Shown: positions 19,685-29,304 of the stretch, piece after piece
Numbering within the stretch: the first letter of the stretch is position 1
Layout: every line of letters starts with the position of its first letter
Assembly: GCA_018296165.2 (NCBI GenBank)
Contig: JACKQL020000239.1
Span: 1 to 29,721 of the forward strand
Length of the DNA: 29,721 bases
DNA from: Termitomyces sp. T153
Taxonomy: Eukaryota > Basidiomycota > Agaricomycetes > Agaricales > Lyophyllaceae
Reading direction: 5' to 3'
Made by a program: the position numbers and the translations under genes
The notes under the pieces: model-generated
Databases searched by the model: none
Seen by the model: the letters and a program-made list of their open reading frames with translations, nothing else
What the model was told of the DNA's origin: nothing

Positions 19685-20205
19685 TTCTTGTTCCTGTTGC
19701 CTCAATCTTTCCTCCTCCCTCAGCCTTGCCTGATGCAAGATGGCCAAAGCTTGTTGTTGCCTCTCCTGCTCTTCAACCATAGCAATATGTCTCAGCCTTT
19801 GCTGCTCCTGCAATGCTGCTAGTGCATGCTGTTGTTGAATTTGGTGGTCTGCCATTACTTCTCTATGAGCATCTGGTCTCACTCTCCTCAGTGCAGGAGC
19901 AGGTAGAAAAGGCACCAATCTAGGTAAGGGATTCTGCAAAGGAGCATCCCAACCTTCTGGCAAAACTGTTTCTGGAATGACCATAGCAGCTTGAGCAACA
20001 GCAGACTGATTGAGTCTATTGCCTCTTCTCTGTATAGGAGCAGGTGGAGGTGGCACCATTCTAGGGATAGGATTCTGTAAAGGAGCATCCCACCCTTCAG
20101 GCAAAACAGTTTCAGGAATCACTATAGAAAATGGATCATCAGCAGCTGCTGGCTGCCTAATAGGTCTTCCTGAAGAGCCAGAAGTGGTGGCTATAGATTG
20201 GTGAT

Positions 20206-20360
20206 CAAGTCTCAAACCCCCAGTTCCCATACCCCCAGTTCCCATAGATTGATTAATACCCCCAGTTCCCATAGATTGATTAATACCCCCAGTTCCCATA
20301 GATTGATTAATGCCCCCAGTCCCCATAGATTGATTAATACCCCCAGTTCTCATACCCCCA
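20206..20360 (-). repeat. 27-bp tandem repeat in the Rep N-terminal region
   Basis: Several copies of CCCCCAGTTCCCATAGATTG plus ATTAATA follow each other. They encode repeated GGINQSMGT nonapeptides on the minus strand. The related frame in H1 has a single such unit, so the copy number varies. Confidence 0.9.
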
Positions 20361-20988
20361 GGCCCCAATTGAAGTGGTGGGACAACCACAGTATTGATTT
20401 GTTCCAAAGATCCATTGTTTCTATTTGTTTGACAATCATCAGGATCTGTCATTTGTAACTGTTCAAGTCTCCTTTGATTCCTAGCTTGTTGCCTTTGGCT
20501 TTCAGAAGTAGTAGGTGGTTGCCTGAGACACCCATTGTTAAGCATTTTATCAGTCAAAAACCATTAAAATTAACTTGCATGATGAGATGTTCAATATATC
20601 AATAGCTCAGTGTGGTTAAGGGTTTACTAATAAGCTTGTTAGTCAACATCAATCAATCAATAGATGTGACCAAACATACTTTGTTGTGTGGCCTGCTTTC
20701 CACAACCTCAGAAATGTCCATTATTTGGTCATATTGTGTCAAAAAACACCCAAGGCATGAAAAACAGTGTCCACTAAATTACATTTGGCCTTTTTCATCC
20801 CTGCAGACTAATTGGCACTGTTTACACATAGTCAAAAGATTGTATATATGTATTAAAGCTGTCTACTGTATTTTTTTTGAGAAAAAACCTGTTCCAAGTG
20901 CAAAGGTTCTTGGTCAGCCTTACTCAGCAGAAAAGTCATTGCATAGGCACAGCCACTTTCCCATGTCTGTCATCCCATATTATATAGA

Positions 20989-22980
20989 CAAGCTATGCCC
21001 TGTGCCTTTGACATGGGCCTATAGCTCTTGCTTCATCCCAGACCCAACCTCACTTCATTTGGTTAGGTCCTTGTATTTCAAACTCAATGCTAAGTCCCAG
21101 ACCCAACCTCACTTTGTTTGGTTAGGTCTTTGTATTTCAAACTCAATGCTAAGTCCCAGACCCAACCTCACTTTGTTTGGTTAGGTCTTTGTATTTCTAA
21201 CTCAATGCTAAGTCCCAGACCCAACCTCACTTTGTTCAGTTAGGTCCTTATATTTCTAACTCAATGCTGAATCCCAGACCCAACCTCACTTTGTTTGGTT
21301 AGGTCCTTGTATTTTGAACTCAATGCTTAGTCCCAGACCCAACCTCACTATGTTCAGTTAGGTCTTTGTATTTCATCAACTCAATGCCAAGATCCAAACT
21401 CAACCTCAGTTTGTCTTTCATGTTGTTGATAAGTGTTCCTCAATGAAGTAATCAAGATTGTCATATTAATGGGCTTCCTACTCATCTCTTTCACTATGCT
21501 GACTTTGGTCTTTCTTTTTTAAATCAATGTGTTGATAGTCCTGTCATTGTCAATGTCAGTAAACATAAGTCTTTACTATGATTTCAATTATATTTCACTC
21601 AATCAAATGAACTTTCCTTTATAAGTATTCCATTATTTTTAACATAATGCTGAAATCCAGACCAAACCTCATTTTGCTTGGTTAGATTTTCAATATTCCA
21701 ACTCTTGCAAGTGATTAACATTAATAGATCATCTATAATATACTTGAACATTTAGAATTATTGATCAATCAAAGTCTTCTCCACCTTCTATCCCCTTATT
21801 ACTCATGCACTTTGAAGAGCATGTTGGACAATTTTTGGACACCAAAATATACTAAAGAGAAACAAATTAGGGAAAGCAGTCTGAGTAATGAGATATCTAC
21901 AATCTCATTTATGGTATCACTAAATGATACTAATACTTAGCAATCAGACCTTTGACAATACTCATCTGTTGTCTTCAACTTGATATATCTGACTATACAA
22001 TCATTTAATCACAAACCATACACCTTCAAATCAGAAACCCTGTGGATCCTCAGAAACAGGACCTAGCCTACAGCTATTAGTAGTGACCAAAAAACCTCCT
22101 GTTACTTAACAGAGGACCATCAACTTTTCACATTCTATATTAATACTGCCTTCTGAAACTTTTTCTATCTCAAAGTAATCTTCAATGCTCTCTTCACCAA
22201 TAGTAGCGTACTAAATTAAATCCACCATCCTGTTTCAGAGGCTGTCATAATGTAGTCAAATATCTATTGAGAGCAGGAAAAGTTGGAGATGATCAGGAGT
22301 AAGTTGGCTCTAAGATATAGGAACTGATTACTGTAAAACTATAAGAATTCACACTGACTTTCAAGTCTGAACCATATACCTTGAAATCAGAAGCCAGCAT
22401 ACAACTATCAGCACAGTCCACATATAGCCTCACTTTATTTGGTTAAGGATTTGAATTTACAATTCAATGTTGGTACCACCTAACATCACAGAATACACAT
22501 TCCAAGTTAGAGGCTATCAGCAATCAAAAGTCAGAATCAGGAACCATAGTTGCCTAGGGATATACACAGGCAACCATTCTCCTTTCTAAAGAATAAGTAG
22601 AAGCTTTTAAGAGTTAAAGAAACATCTCTTTAGCCATTCTTAATCATAAATTCATTGTTCTGAACTCTTTATGATAAGAAATACATGCATAGGACATGCT
22701 TCTTCCTCAAAGCACAGCCAGGAGCATTGCTTGAAGAGGTACATTGAAAGACAGTACATTTCACATAAGTAATGCCTGAAATATCGATCTTAATGGCTCA
22801 AAAAAACAATAGATGCATGCTATCAACAAAAGCTGTTTGTTATGCCATTTTTTTTCCCATTCAAAGTGTGAAAAACAGCCAAGTTACCCAAAAAGGAAGG
22901 TTCTTGGTCAGCCTTACTAAGCAGAAAAGTTGTCACATAGGCACAGCCACTTTCCCAGGAGTTGTCCCATATATTATAGA
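20989..22980 (-). mobile_element. Helitron-like unit H2, non-coding
   Basis: In minus orientation it starts TCTATAATATATGGG at 22980. It runs through a non-coding body shared with H4 and a 59-bp minisatellite, and ends in a hairpin (GGCCCATGTCAAAGGCACAG) with CATAGCTTG at 20989, abutting H3. It keeps the unoccupied target site (22559-22563) of the solo LTR present in H4. No recognisable protein is encoded. Confidence 0.6.
21041..21400. repeat. 59-bp minisatellite of H2
   Basis: GACCCAACCTCACT motifs start at 21041, 21100, 21159, 21218, 21277 and 21336, all 59 bp apart, followed by a degenerate copy. CpG positions of the H1 array are mostly TG or CA here. Confidence 0.92.
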
Positions 22981-22981
22981 C

Positions 22982-23019
22982 GAGCTACGCCCCGTGCCTT
23001 CGGCATGGGCTTGTAGCTC
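22982..23019. repeat. 38-nt terminal hairpin of H1
   Basis: GAGCTAC and GTAGCTC form perfect outer arms, and inside them CCCCGTGCC pairs with GGCATGGG around a TTC-type loop. Related, CpG-decayed hairpins lie near 20990-21027 and 17146-17186. Each is followed, in minus orientation, by a TCTATA unit start. Confidence 0.8.
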
Positions 23020-23032
23020 TTGCTTCATCCCA

Positions 23033-23940
23033 GACCCAACCTCACTTCGTTTGGTTAGGTCCTCGATATTCTACTCAATGCTTCATCCCAGACCCAACCT
23101 CACTTCGTTTGGTTAGGTCCTCGATATTCTACTCAATGCTTCATCCCAGACCCAACCTCACTTCGTTTGGTTAGGTCCTCGATATTCTACTCAATGCTTC
23201 ATCCCAGACCCAACCTCACTTCGTTTGGTTAGGTCCTCGATATTCTACTCAATGCTTCATCCCAGACCCAACCTCACTTCGTTTGGTTAGGTCCTCGATA
23301 TTCTACTCAATGCTTCATCCCAGACCCAACCTCACTTTGTTTGGTTAGGTCCTCGATATTCTACTCAATGCTTCATCCCAGACCCAACCTCACTTCGTTT
23401 GGTTAGGTCCTCGATATTCTACTCAATGCTTCATCCCAGACCCAACCTCACTTCGTTTGGTTAGGTCCTCGATATTCTACTCAATGCTTCGTCCCAGACC
23501 CAACCTCACTTCATTCGGTTAGGTCCTCAATATTCTACTCAATGCTTCGTCCCAGACCCAACCTCACTTTGTTCGGTTAGGTCCTCGATATTCTACTCAA
23601 TGCTTCATCCCAGACCCAACCTCACTTTGTTCGGTTAGGTCCTTGTAATTCAAACTCAATGCTAATTCCCAGACCCAACCTCACTTCGTTCGGTTAGGTC
23701 CTTGTATTTCAAACTCAATGCTAAGTTCCAGACCCAACCTCACTTCGTTCGGTTAGGTCTTTGTATTTTGTCAACTCAATGCTAAGTCCCAGACACAACC
23801 TCACTTCATTATATTCTACTCAATGCTAAGTCCCAGATCCAACCTCACTTCATTATATTCTACTCAATGCTAAGTCCCAGATCCAACCTCATTTTATTTG
23901 GTTAGGTCCTTGTATTTCAAACTCAATGCTAAGTTCCAGA
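23033..23940. repeat. 58-bp minisatellite of H1
   Basis: GACCCAACCTCACTTCGTTT motifs start at 23033, 23091, 23149, 23207, 23265, 23323, 23381, 23439, 23497, 23555 and 23613, all 58 bp apart. Several 59-61 bp and shorter degenerate copies follow to about 23940. Many inner copies are identical and retain CG, so the array expanded recently or is homogenised. Confidence 0.95.
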
Positions 23941-24333
23941 ACTACTGAGAATATCTATACTACACTGTCAACCCATATACATTAGGTGCTGAAATTCACA
24001 GAGGTTAGCAATTTGGTGTTTGAAAGAGATCTACCTTAAAAGCAGAAAGCCAATAACTGTTTAGAAAAGAAAATGGATAATACTTGAATTAGTTCTCAGA
24101 CAAATATAAAAAAAGTATACCTGCAAAGCTACTGAACACTCAGAAAAGGAGCCTAATGAAGAATGTAGTGAAGTCTGATTTCAGCCATGATTAGTCCATA
24201 AAAGTTACACTCAGAAAAGGAGTATACCTAGCCCAATTCAGCTTTAATATAGAAACAACCACCAAAATCAGCCATTGAACAATTAAGCAAAGAAAAGAAA
24301 GCTCACCTGAAAGAAGAGAAAGCTACTCAATGC
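23941..24333. other. AT-rich stretch inside H1
   Basis: No gene seen. Short phrases recur loosely (AAAGCTACTGAACACTCAGA near 24125 and AAAGCTACTCAATGCTCAGA near 24320), suggesting an old internal duplication. A minus-strand TCTTCTTTCAGGTGAG near 24305-24320 resembles splice sites, so the Rep fragment may be extended by splicing. Confidence 0.35.
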
Positions 24334-24996
24334 TCAGAAAAAGCCTGAAGAAGGATGCAATAGTGGAAATCCAGGAATATCCACAGTAGCTTGAGCAATA
24401 GCAGGCTGATTGACTGGTCCCAGCCTATTGACTCTTTCATATACAGGCAGAGGTGGCACCATTCTAGGTAAGACATTCTGTAAAGGGGCATTCCAACCTT
24501 CAGGCAGATGAGTTTCAGAAATACCCATAGTTGCAATAGGCTGATTGAGTCTATTGACTCTTTTTTGTATAGGAGCAGGCAGAGGAGGCACCAATCTAGG
24601 TAAGGGATTCTGTAAAGGGGCATTCCATCCTTCAGGTAAAACAGTTTCAGGAATGACCATAGAGAATGGATCATCAGCAGGTGCTAACTGCCTAATAGGT
24701 CTTCCTGAAGAGCCAGAAGTGGTGGCTATAGATTGGTGATTAAGCCTCAATCCCGCAGATCCTATATCCCCAGATCCCATAGATTGATTGTTACCCCTAG
24801 GCCCCAATTGAAGTGGTGGGACAACCACAGTATTGATCTGTTCCAAAGATCTATTGTTTCTATTTGCACGACGATCCTCAGGATCTGTCATTTGTAATTG
24901 TTCAAGTCTCCTTTGAATCCTAGCTTGTTGCCTTTGGCTTTCAGGAGTAGTAGGTGGTTGCCTGAAATATCCATTGTTAAGCAATTTAACAGTCAA
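24334..24996 (-). pseudogene. Rep N-terminal fragment of unit H1
   Basis: The open frame (about 220 codons) aligns by eye with the first part of the H3 gene. Shared blocks are RQPPTT.ESQRQQAR.QRR, QINTVVVPPLQLGP and repeated PEGWNAPLQNPLPRLVPP-type blocks. It has no obvious ATG at the matching position (TTG instead of ATG) and ends before the Cys/His cluster and Rep motifs. It may use an upstream exon, since ATATTTCAG precedes the conserved part. Confidence 0.65.
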
Positions 24997-25484
24997 AAAC
25001 CATTTAAATTAACTTGCATGATGAGATATTTGATGTATCAATAGCTCAATGTGGTTAAGGAGTTACTAATAAGCTTGTTAGTCAACATCAATCAATCAAT
25101 AGATGTGACCAAACATACTTTGTTGTGTGGCCTGCTTTCCACAACCTCGGAAATGCCCATTGTTTGGTCATATTGTGTCAAAAAACACCCAAGGCATGAA
25201 AAACAGTGTCCACTAAATTACATTTGGCCTTTTTCATCCCTGCAGACTAATTGGCACCTTTTACACATAGTCAAAAGATAGTATATATGTATTAAAGCTG
25301 TCTACTGCATTTGTTTTGGTAAAAAACCTATCCAAAGAGCATAAAAACAACCAAATCTGATTGTATTACCATAAAAGGGTTTAAATTTGTCAGCATTTGT
25401 CAGTGCTGACAAATTTTAGTCAGCAGAAAAGTCGTCGCATAGGCGCAGCCACATTCCCACGTCCGTCGTCGCATAATATATAGA

Positions 25485-26120
25485 TATATAGATGTGTAAT
25501 ATCAACACAATGATGATGACCAAAGCAGTTGCTGCAGCAATAGATTACAAAGCATAGCATGTGACTTTGGCTTTGCTAGGCATGGACAAGGCAATCATCA
25601 TGCATCACTGCTGGCACTAAAACCTGTTTCCACTGGAAAAATGGAAAAAGAAACCTGTTATACCATTTATTTAACAGATTTTTCCTTTGGAAAAAGGCTT
25701 CTTCCATTGTTTCAAGCCTTGTTTCATTGGAAATACACTGTCCAGAAATGGTATAACAGGGGTTTTCCCCAGTTTTCTCTTTGAAAACATGATTGGCTGC
25801 CAGCAGTAATGAGCACATAATTCATGTGCAATATCAGCACACTTGTGATTACCAAAGCAGTTGCTGCAGCAATGGCTTACAAAGCATGACATGTGACTTT
25901 GGCTTTGCTTGGTGCAGTCAAGCAGATCATCAACTTATCAAGTGATTGGAATCACCCAATTGCAGTAATTTCTGAACACCAGAAACTTTCAAGCATAATA
26001 TTGCCCCTACCTTACAGAGCTGTTGTTACACCTATATACCATGTTTCTGTGAGAGTATATGCAAAAATTAAATTAATTTGAATTGAAAAAAACAGTCAGT
26101 GGGGAGGTATTCATTGGATA
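25485..26120. other. Repeat-rich flank right of the Helitron array
   Basis: Two copies of the dispersed repeat also seen at 11735 lie at about 25497-25562 and 25823-25895, separated by a foldback. Short ORFs on both strands here are not recognisable. No gene called. Confidence 0.5.
25654..25760. repeat. Foldback with 15-bp perfect arms
   Basis: CCTGTTATACCATTT (25654-25668) is the exact reverse complement of 25746-25760. Surrounding sequence has further partial symmetry (AAAACC-like on one side, GGTTTT on the other). It resembles a small MITE inserted within the dispersed repeat. Confidence 0.55.
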
Positions 26121-26332
26121 CACATCACATGTATAGCAGAAAGATAAATGGAAGGGAGCAAAAATTGAAGACAAGCTCCAGCTATATTGTTGGTTTTGCA
26201 GCACATGAATAGCAAAAAAAGCAACTAGAAAGGAGCAAAAATTAAAGACAAGCTCTGGCTATATTGTTGGTTTCACATCACATGCACAGCAAAAAGGTAG
26301 CTGAAAGGGAGCAAAAATTGAAGACAAGCTCT
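26121..26332. repeat. 76/77-bp tandem repeat, three copies
   Basis: GGGAGCAAAAATTGAAGACA-type motifs occur near 26154, 26231 and 26307. Each copy also has CACATG...AGCA before it, and the first two have TATATTGTTGGTTT after it. The third copy ends where the LTR fragment at 26334 begins. Confidence 0.8.
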
Positions 26333-26333
26333 G

Positions 26334-26440
26334 TGTCATGACCTGCTCCTAGAACTCCCAGACCTCTTTCCAAGCCATCCTGCTTCCCCAGAGTCCCCCC
26401 AACTCCCTCCTAACTCCACTGCCTCTGTGAACAACTCCAG
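26334..26440 (+). mobile_element. Start of a 5' LTR (truncated), Ty3-type family
   Basis: TGTCATGACCTGCTCC and the next hundred bases match the start of the LTR at 26795. The similarity then fades, so most of this LTR is deleted. It forms the left side of a retrotransposon remnant whose right LTR begins at 26795. Confidence 0.65.
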
Positions 26441-26794
26441 TGTCACCTGTGCCTGTGGCACCCTGTGGCTCTCCAGGACAACATGGACAACCCCTGGTGC
26501 CAAACTAGGTCTTGAGGAACAAGTGGGGGGCATGGGGTTTCAATGGCAAGGCTGCCCTGACCTGCAGACCTGGAGAGAGCCCCCAGAGGAACCCTTGACA
26601 GCGAGTACATCTGACCCTTTTAATTGATTGGAAAGAACCTCCTGACAAACAGTGACCATGCTTTGATTTTGTCCCCCATGCCACTGCCACTCACTGCAGT
26701 TTGATCAATATTGCTTGGCTTTGATTCCCATGCCCCCACTAATCCCTGCCTCATGCCCCATGTCTTGAGTGTCTCAATACTGAAGGGGGGGTAA
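26441..26794 (+). mobile_element. Internal remnant of the LTR retrotransposon, with polypurine tract
   Basis: No gag, protease, reverse transcriptase or integrase motif survives in this 350-bp piece. Its end, GAAGGGGGGG at 26782-26791 followed by TAA and TGTCATGACC, has the form and position of a polypurine tract before a 3' LTR. This identifies 26795 as the start of a 3' LTR. Confidence 0.55.
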
Positions 26795-26900
26795 TGTCAT
26801 GACCTGCTCCCAGAATCCCTGGACCTCTTTCCAAGCCACCCTGCTTCCCTAGAGTCCCCCCCAACACCCCCTTGACTCCCCTGACCTTTGTTCACCCATG

Positions 26901-28052
26901 TGTCACGACCCGTTCCCCGAAACCCCACACATCATCCATCAAACCCCCAAACCCCCAAAAGGACCCCCAACTCTCCGCCGAACTTCCGCCCATGCCCCAC
27001 GCCTACTTCGGCTAACTCCGACACCTCCCCGGCTAACTCCGACGGCCCCCTGGCCAACTTTGGTGCCTGCCCCGCAGCCACTGACAATTACCCTGGGCTT
27101 CCCGAACCCCGAGAACCACCCCCGCTATTCCCGATCTTCGCCACCCATCATTAACTCAACACCCTGCTTCCTCCGACCTATTCCGGAGTATCACGACAAC
27201 CTCGGGGCAACCCGCGTTCTCCAATGATCCCATCAACGTATCAGCACGGCACGATCTTCGATCACAACTGACACCCGCCCACTCCGTCAAGCCCCGCCAA
27301 GCCCCGCCGCCACAGCCGACGTACCCTGAAGTCCTCCGGTAGTCAGTATATAAGTCATCAAGTAGCTCTTCGTACTCTAGTCTTGATATTGCTTAACGTT
27401 ACCTATGGTCTGATTGTTTCCTTTTCATGTTTCGTGTTTCGTGTCCCATTCTCCTTACTCTCAGTCTCCCGGTCTTATCTCTGTCTCCCGGTCTTATCTC
27501 AGTCTCCCGGTCTTGTCTTGTCTCCATTTCGTTATCGTTCTCGTTATTGTTTCGTATCTCCACTCGAATCTACTCCTGTTCCATATTGTCTCGTCTGACG
27601 CTGTCTCGGTGACTCCGTCAGACCATTGTGCCCAAGTCTTCATCAACCCTAACGACCTCACAAACTCCGCGATTACGATTACGAACCCCGACACTCCTTT
27701 ACCAGGTCCGAACCTCACTCTTTGCTCGGTCCCGGACTCCATCAGCTCCAAATGATCTCCCATCAAACCCTGGCTCCGTCCCCATTGATCACACAGCCAC
27801 CCACTCCCTTGCTTCCGCAAATCTCCTGTACGGCCTTCTGCCTGAACCCCACCAAGACCATCTCGTTTCCCCACAATCCGACTTCTCCGGACCTTCCCGG
27901 ATCTGTCTGGATCATGTCTCCCCAACTACCCGCGCAACCCACCCAGACCCGGAACGTCTTCGAGTGTTCGGTTACCAATGCAGGGGAATCACGCCTGCCT
28001 AGTAAGGACTCGCCCAGTGCAGCTGAGCCCCCAGGGTCAGCGGAACCTGACA
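26901..28052 (+). mobile_element. Young CpG-rich solo LTR, target duplication CCATG
   Basis: The 1152-bp element runs from TGTCACGACC to CCTGACA, with CCATG on each side (26896-26900 and 28053-28057). TATATAAG at 27347-27354 is the likely promoter box. Three 19-bp copies of CAGTCTCCCGGTCTTATCT lie near 27460-27520, where older copies have one. It retains CG at many positions where other family members have TG or CA, so it is the youngest family member here. ORFs inside it are translation of the LTR, not genes. Confidence 0.93.
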
Positions 28053-28423
28053 CCATGGTACCCACCCCAGCTAACTCTGATGCTTCTCTAGCAAACTCTG
28101 ATGGCCTCTAGCAAGCTCTGATGCATTCCCCACAGGCCTTGACACTTCCCCTTCTCTTCTCAAGGCCCTGAAACCCCCCAATACTGTTCTTGACACCAGG
28201 ATACATCACTAATGTGTCACCATGGCTTACCCAACCAAGTCTGGAACATTAGAATGACCCTAGGGTGGCCCACATCTCCATCAGATCCCATCAGCATGTC
28301 ACTGCAGCATGCCAACTGATCACAACTGATACCCATCAACACAACCAACACCCATTGACTCCATGTGATTCCAATAAGCCCCACTGTCAGATCTGCTATC
28401 CCTGGGGGAGTCCCAGTAGTTAG

Positions 28424-29304
28424 TGATATGCCTGTCTTGTACTTGAGACAGGTTGAAAGTACTAGAAAAGCTAAGATTACCAAATAAACAAGCTGAAAAC
28501 TGTAAGCTTGGGTAAAATGTCAAAATCTGTAGGCATAAAAACATACCTAGTACAATGAAAAATCACCAAGAAACCCAAAAGCATGCATGCAACAATGCCA
28601 GCAGGAGTTATGACATTGAGAATAGAGGCTGGTCACATGTTTGATTGACAATCAATGGCTGTGCTTGGCAACCCTGCTAGAAATCTAACTGATGCTGAGG
28701 ACAGCCATGAATGTCTAATTGCAATCATAATACCCTACCCCCCCTCAATACTATAGGCCAGACCATCTCAAAACCTGAGCCAGCCACCATCCAAACCACA
28801 TGTAGACTGCTAGGGAGAAGTTGGAGGGAAAAAGAGCAAAAGAAAAGGCATTGGATGTATGAAAACTGAGTAATGCCAACCCTGCATGCCATCTCATATG
28901 ACCAACCAATAGGGAAGAAAAGCCAAGGAAAACCACATGGTATACCCATGGGTGCACATGGAAAGCACCCTGGTCCATGTGCATGTGACAAGCTATAAAA
29001 AGGGGAGGGGAATTGGGGGAGAGGACAAGCAACAATGTGCCATGGCTTGGATAGTCCCAGGGAGCAGCTATCTTAGGCTTACAAGTGTTCAGTTGTTTTG
29101 GGTTGTGAATTAAATATATTTTGGACCCTTTCAATAGTTTGTGAGGCCATCTCAAACTAGCAAATAAACCATTTTAAATTCACATCTACAATTGTAATGT
29201 CTATGTGAGCTTTTGTGTAACCTAAGCCTCCAAAACTCTGTGAAAACAAAGTTTGATCTGTTGATCTGATCAATTGACAGCATCAAAACTTACATTTTGC
29301 ATCA
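28424..29304 (+). mobile_element. Solo LTR of a second family, target duplication TTAG
   Basis: The 881-bp insertion starts TGATATGCC and ends TTTTGCATCA, and splits the older LTR at a site whose intact form is AGTAGTTAGTATATAAG (13525). TTAG is repeated on both sides (28420-28423 and 29305-29308). TATAAAAAGGGG near 28994 is a good core promoter, with transcript-like sequence after it. The 4-bp duplication and TG...CA ends suggest an LTR retrotransposon; the superfamily is uncertain. Confidence 0.75.

Larger units (their letters stand above)
17148..20545 (-). pseudogene. Helitron Rep (Helitron-like N-terminal and HUH regions) pseudogene
   Basis: From ATG at 20545 the frame encodes a Gln-rich N-terminus, tandem repeats, then at about 19110-18240 the Helitron N-terminal domain with a Cys/His cluster (ICPHCQALHFDAEKL) and LHPYYTPLHYTIIFPTGEPG. 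Then come GRLFQQYVVDAW, DLFLTMTANPNW, the HUH-type LHMHILIFF near 17690 and the tyrosine pair region YIHKYIYKDHD near 17230. Two short introns fit: 19634-19684 (51 nt, CTAAC branch, removing TGA and TAG) and 17535-17584 (50 nt). Lesions: frameshifts near 18225 and 18050, TGA at 17991-17993 (from CGA, a CpG change) and an extra A in 17936-17939. The helicase domain expected after the Rep region is absent. Rep would nick and join DNA in rolling-circle transposition. Confidence 0.85.
17144..20988 (-). mobile_element. Helitron-like unit H3 with Rep gene, 3' part lost
   Basis: In minus orientation the unit starts TCTATATAATATGGG at 20988, directly after the hairpin of H2. It carries the shared 5' module, then about 430 bp of leader and the Rep pseudogene (20545 to 17148). 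It ends in a hairpin GGCCTGTGCCAAAGGCACA and CATAGCTTG at 17144, immediately before the TCTATA start of H4. The helicase half of the gene and the minisatellite are missing while the terminal hairpin remains. Confidence 0.6.
22981..25484 (-). mobile_element. Helitron-like unit H1 with a Rep N-terminal fragment
   Basis: In minus orientation the unit begins TCTATATATTATGCG at 25484, preceded by A as expected for Helitrons, which insert between A and T. It carries the shared CpG-rich module, a Rep N-terminal frame, an AT-rich stretch (23940-24330), a 58-bp minisatellite and a 38-nt hairpin at 22982-23019. It ends GTAGCTCG. The 3' end is not the usual CTRR, so the assignment to classical Helitrons is not certain. 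Confidence 0.6.

Noticed and set aside
22772..23116. ORF running from unit H2 into the minisatellite
   Set aside because: It crosses the proposed unit junction and consists mainly of minisatellite translation.
23033..23940. CRISPR-like array
   Set aside because: The 58-bp copies are contiguous, without unique spacers, and the setting is eukaryotic; it is a minisatellite.
26888..28111. Plus-strand Pro/Ser/Thr-rich ORFs in the young solo LTR
   Set aside because: They lie wholly within the LTR, overlap in several frames and are not kept in older copies.
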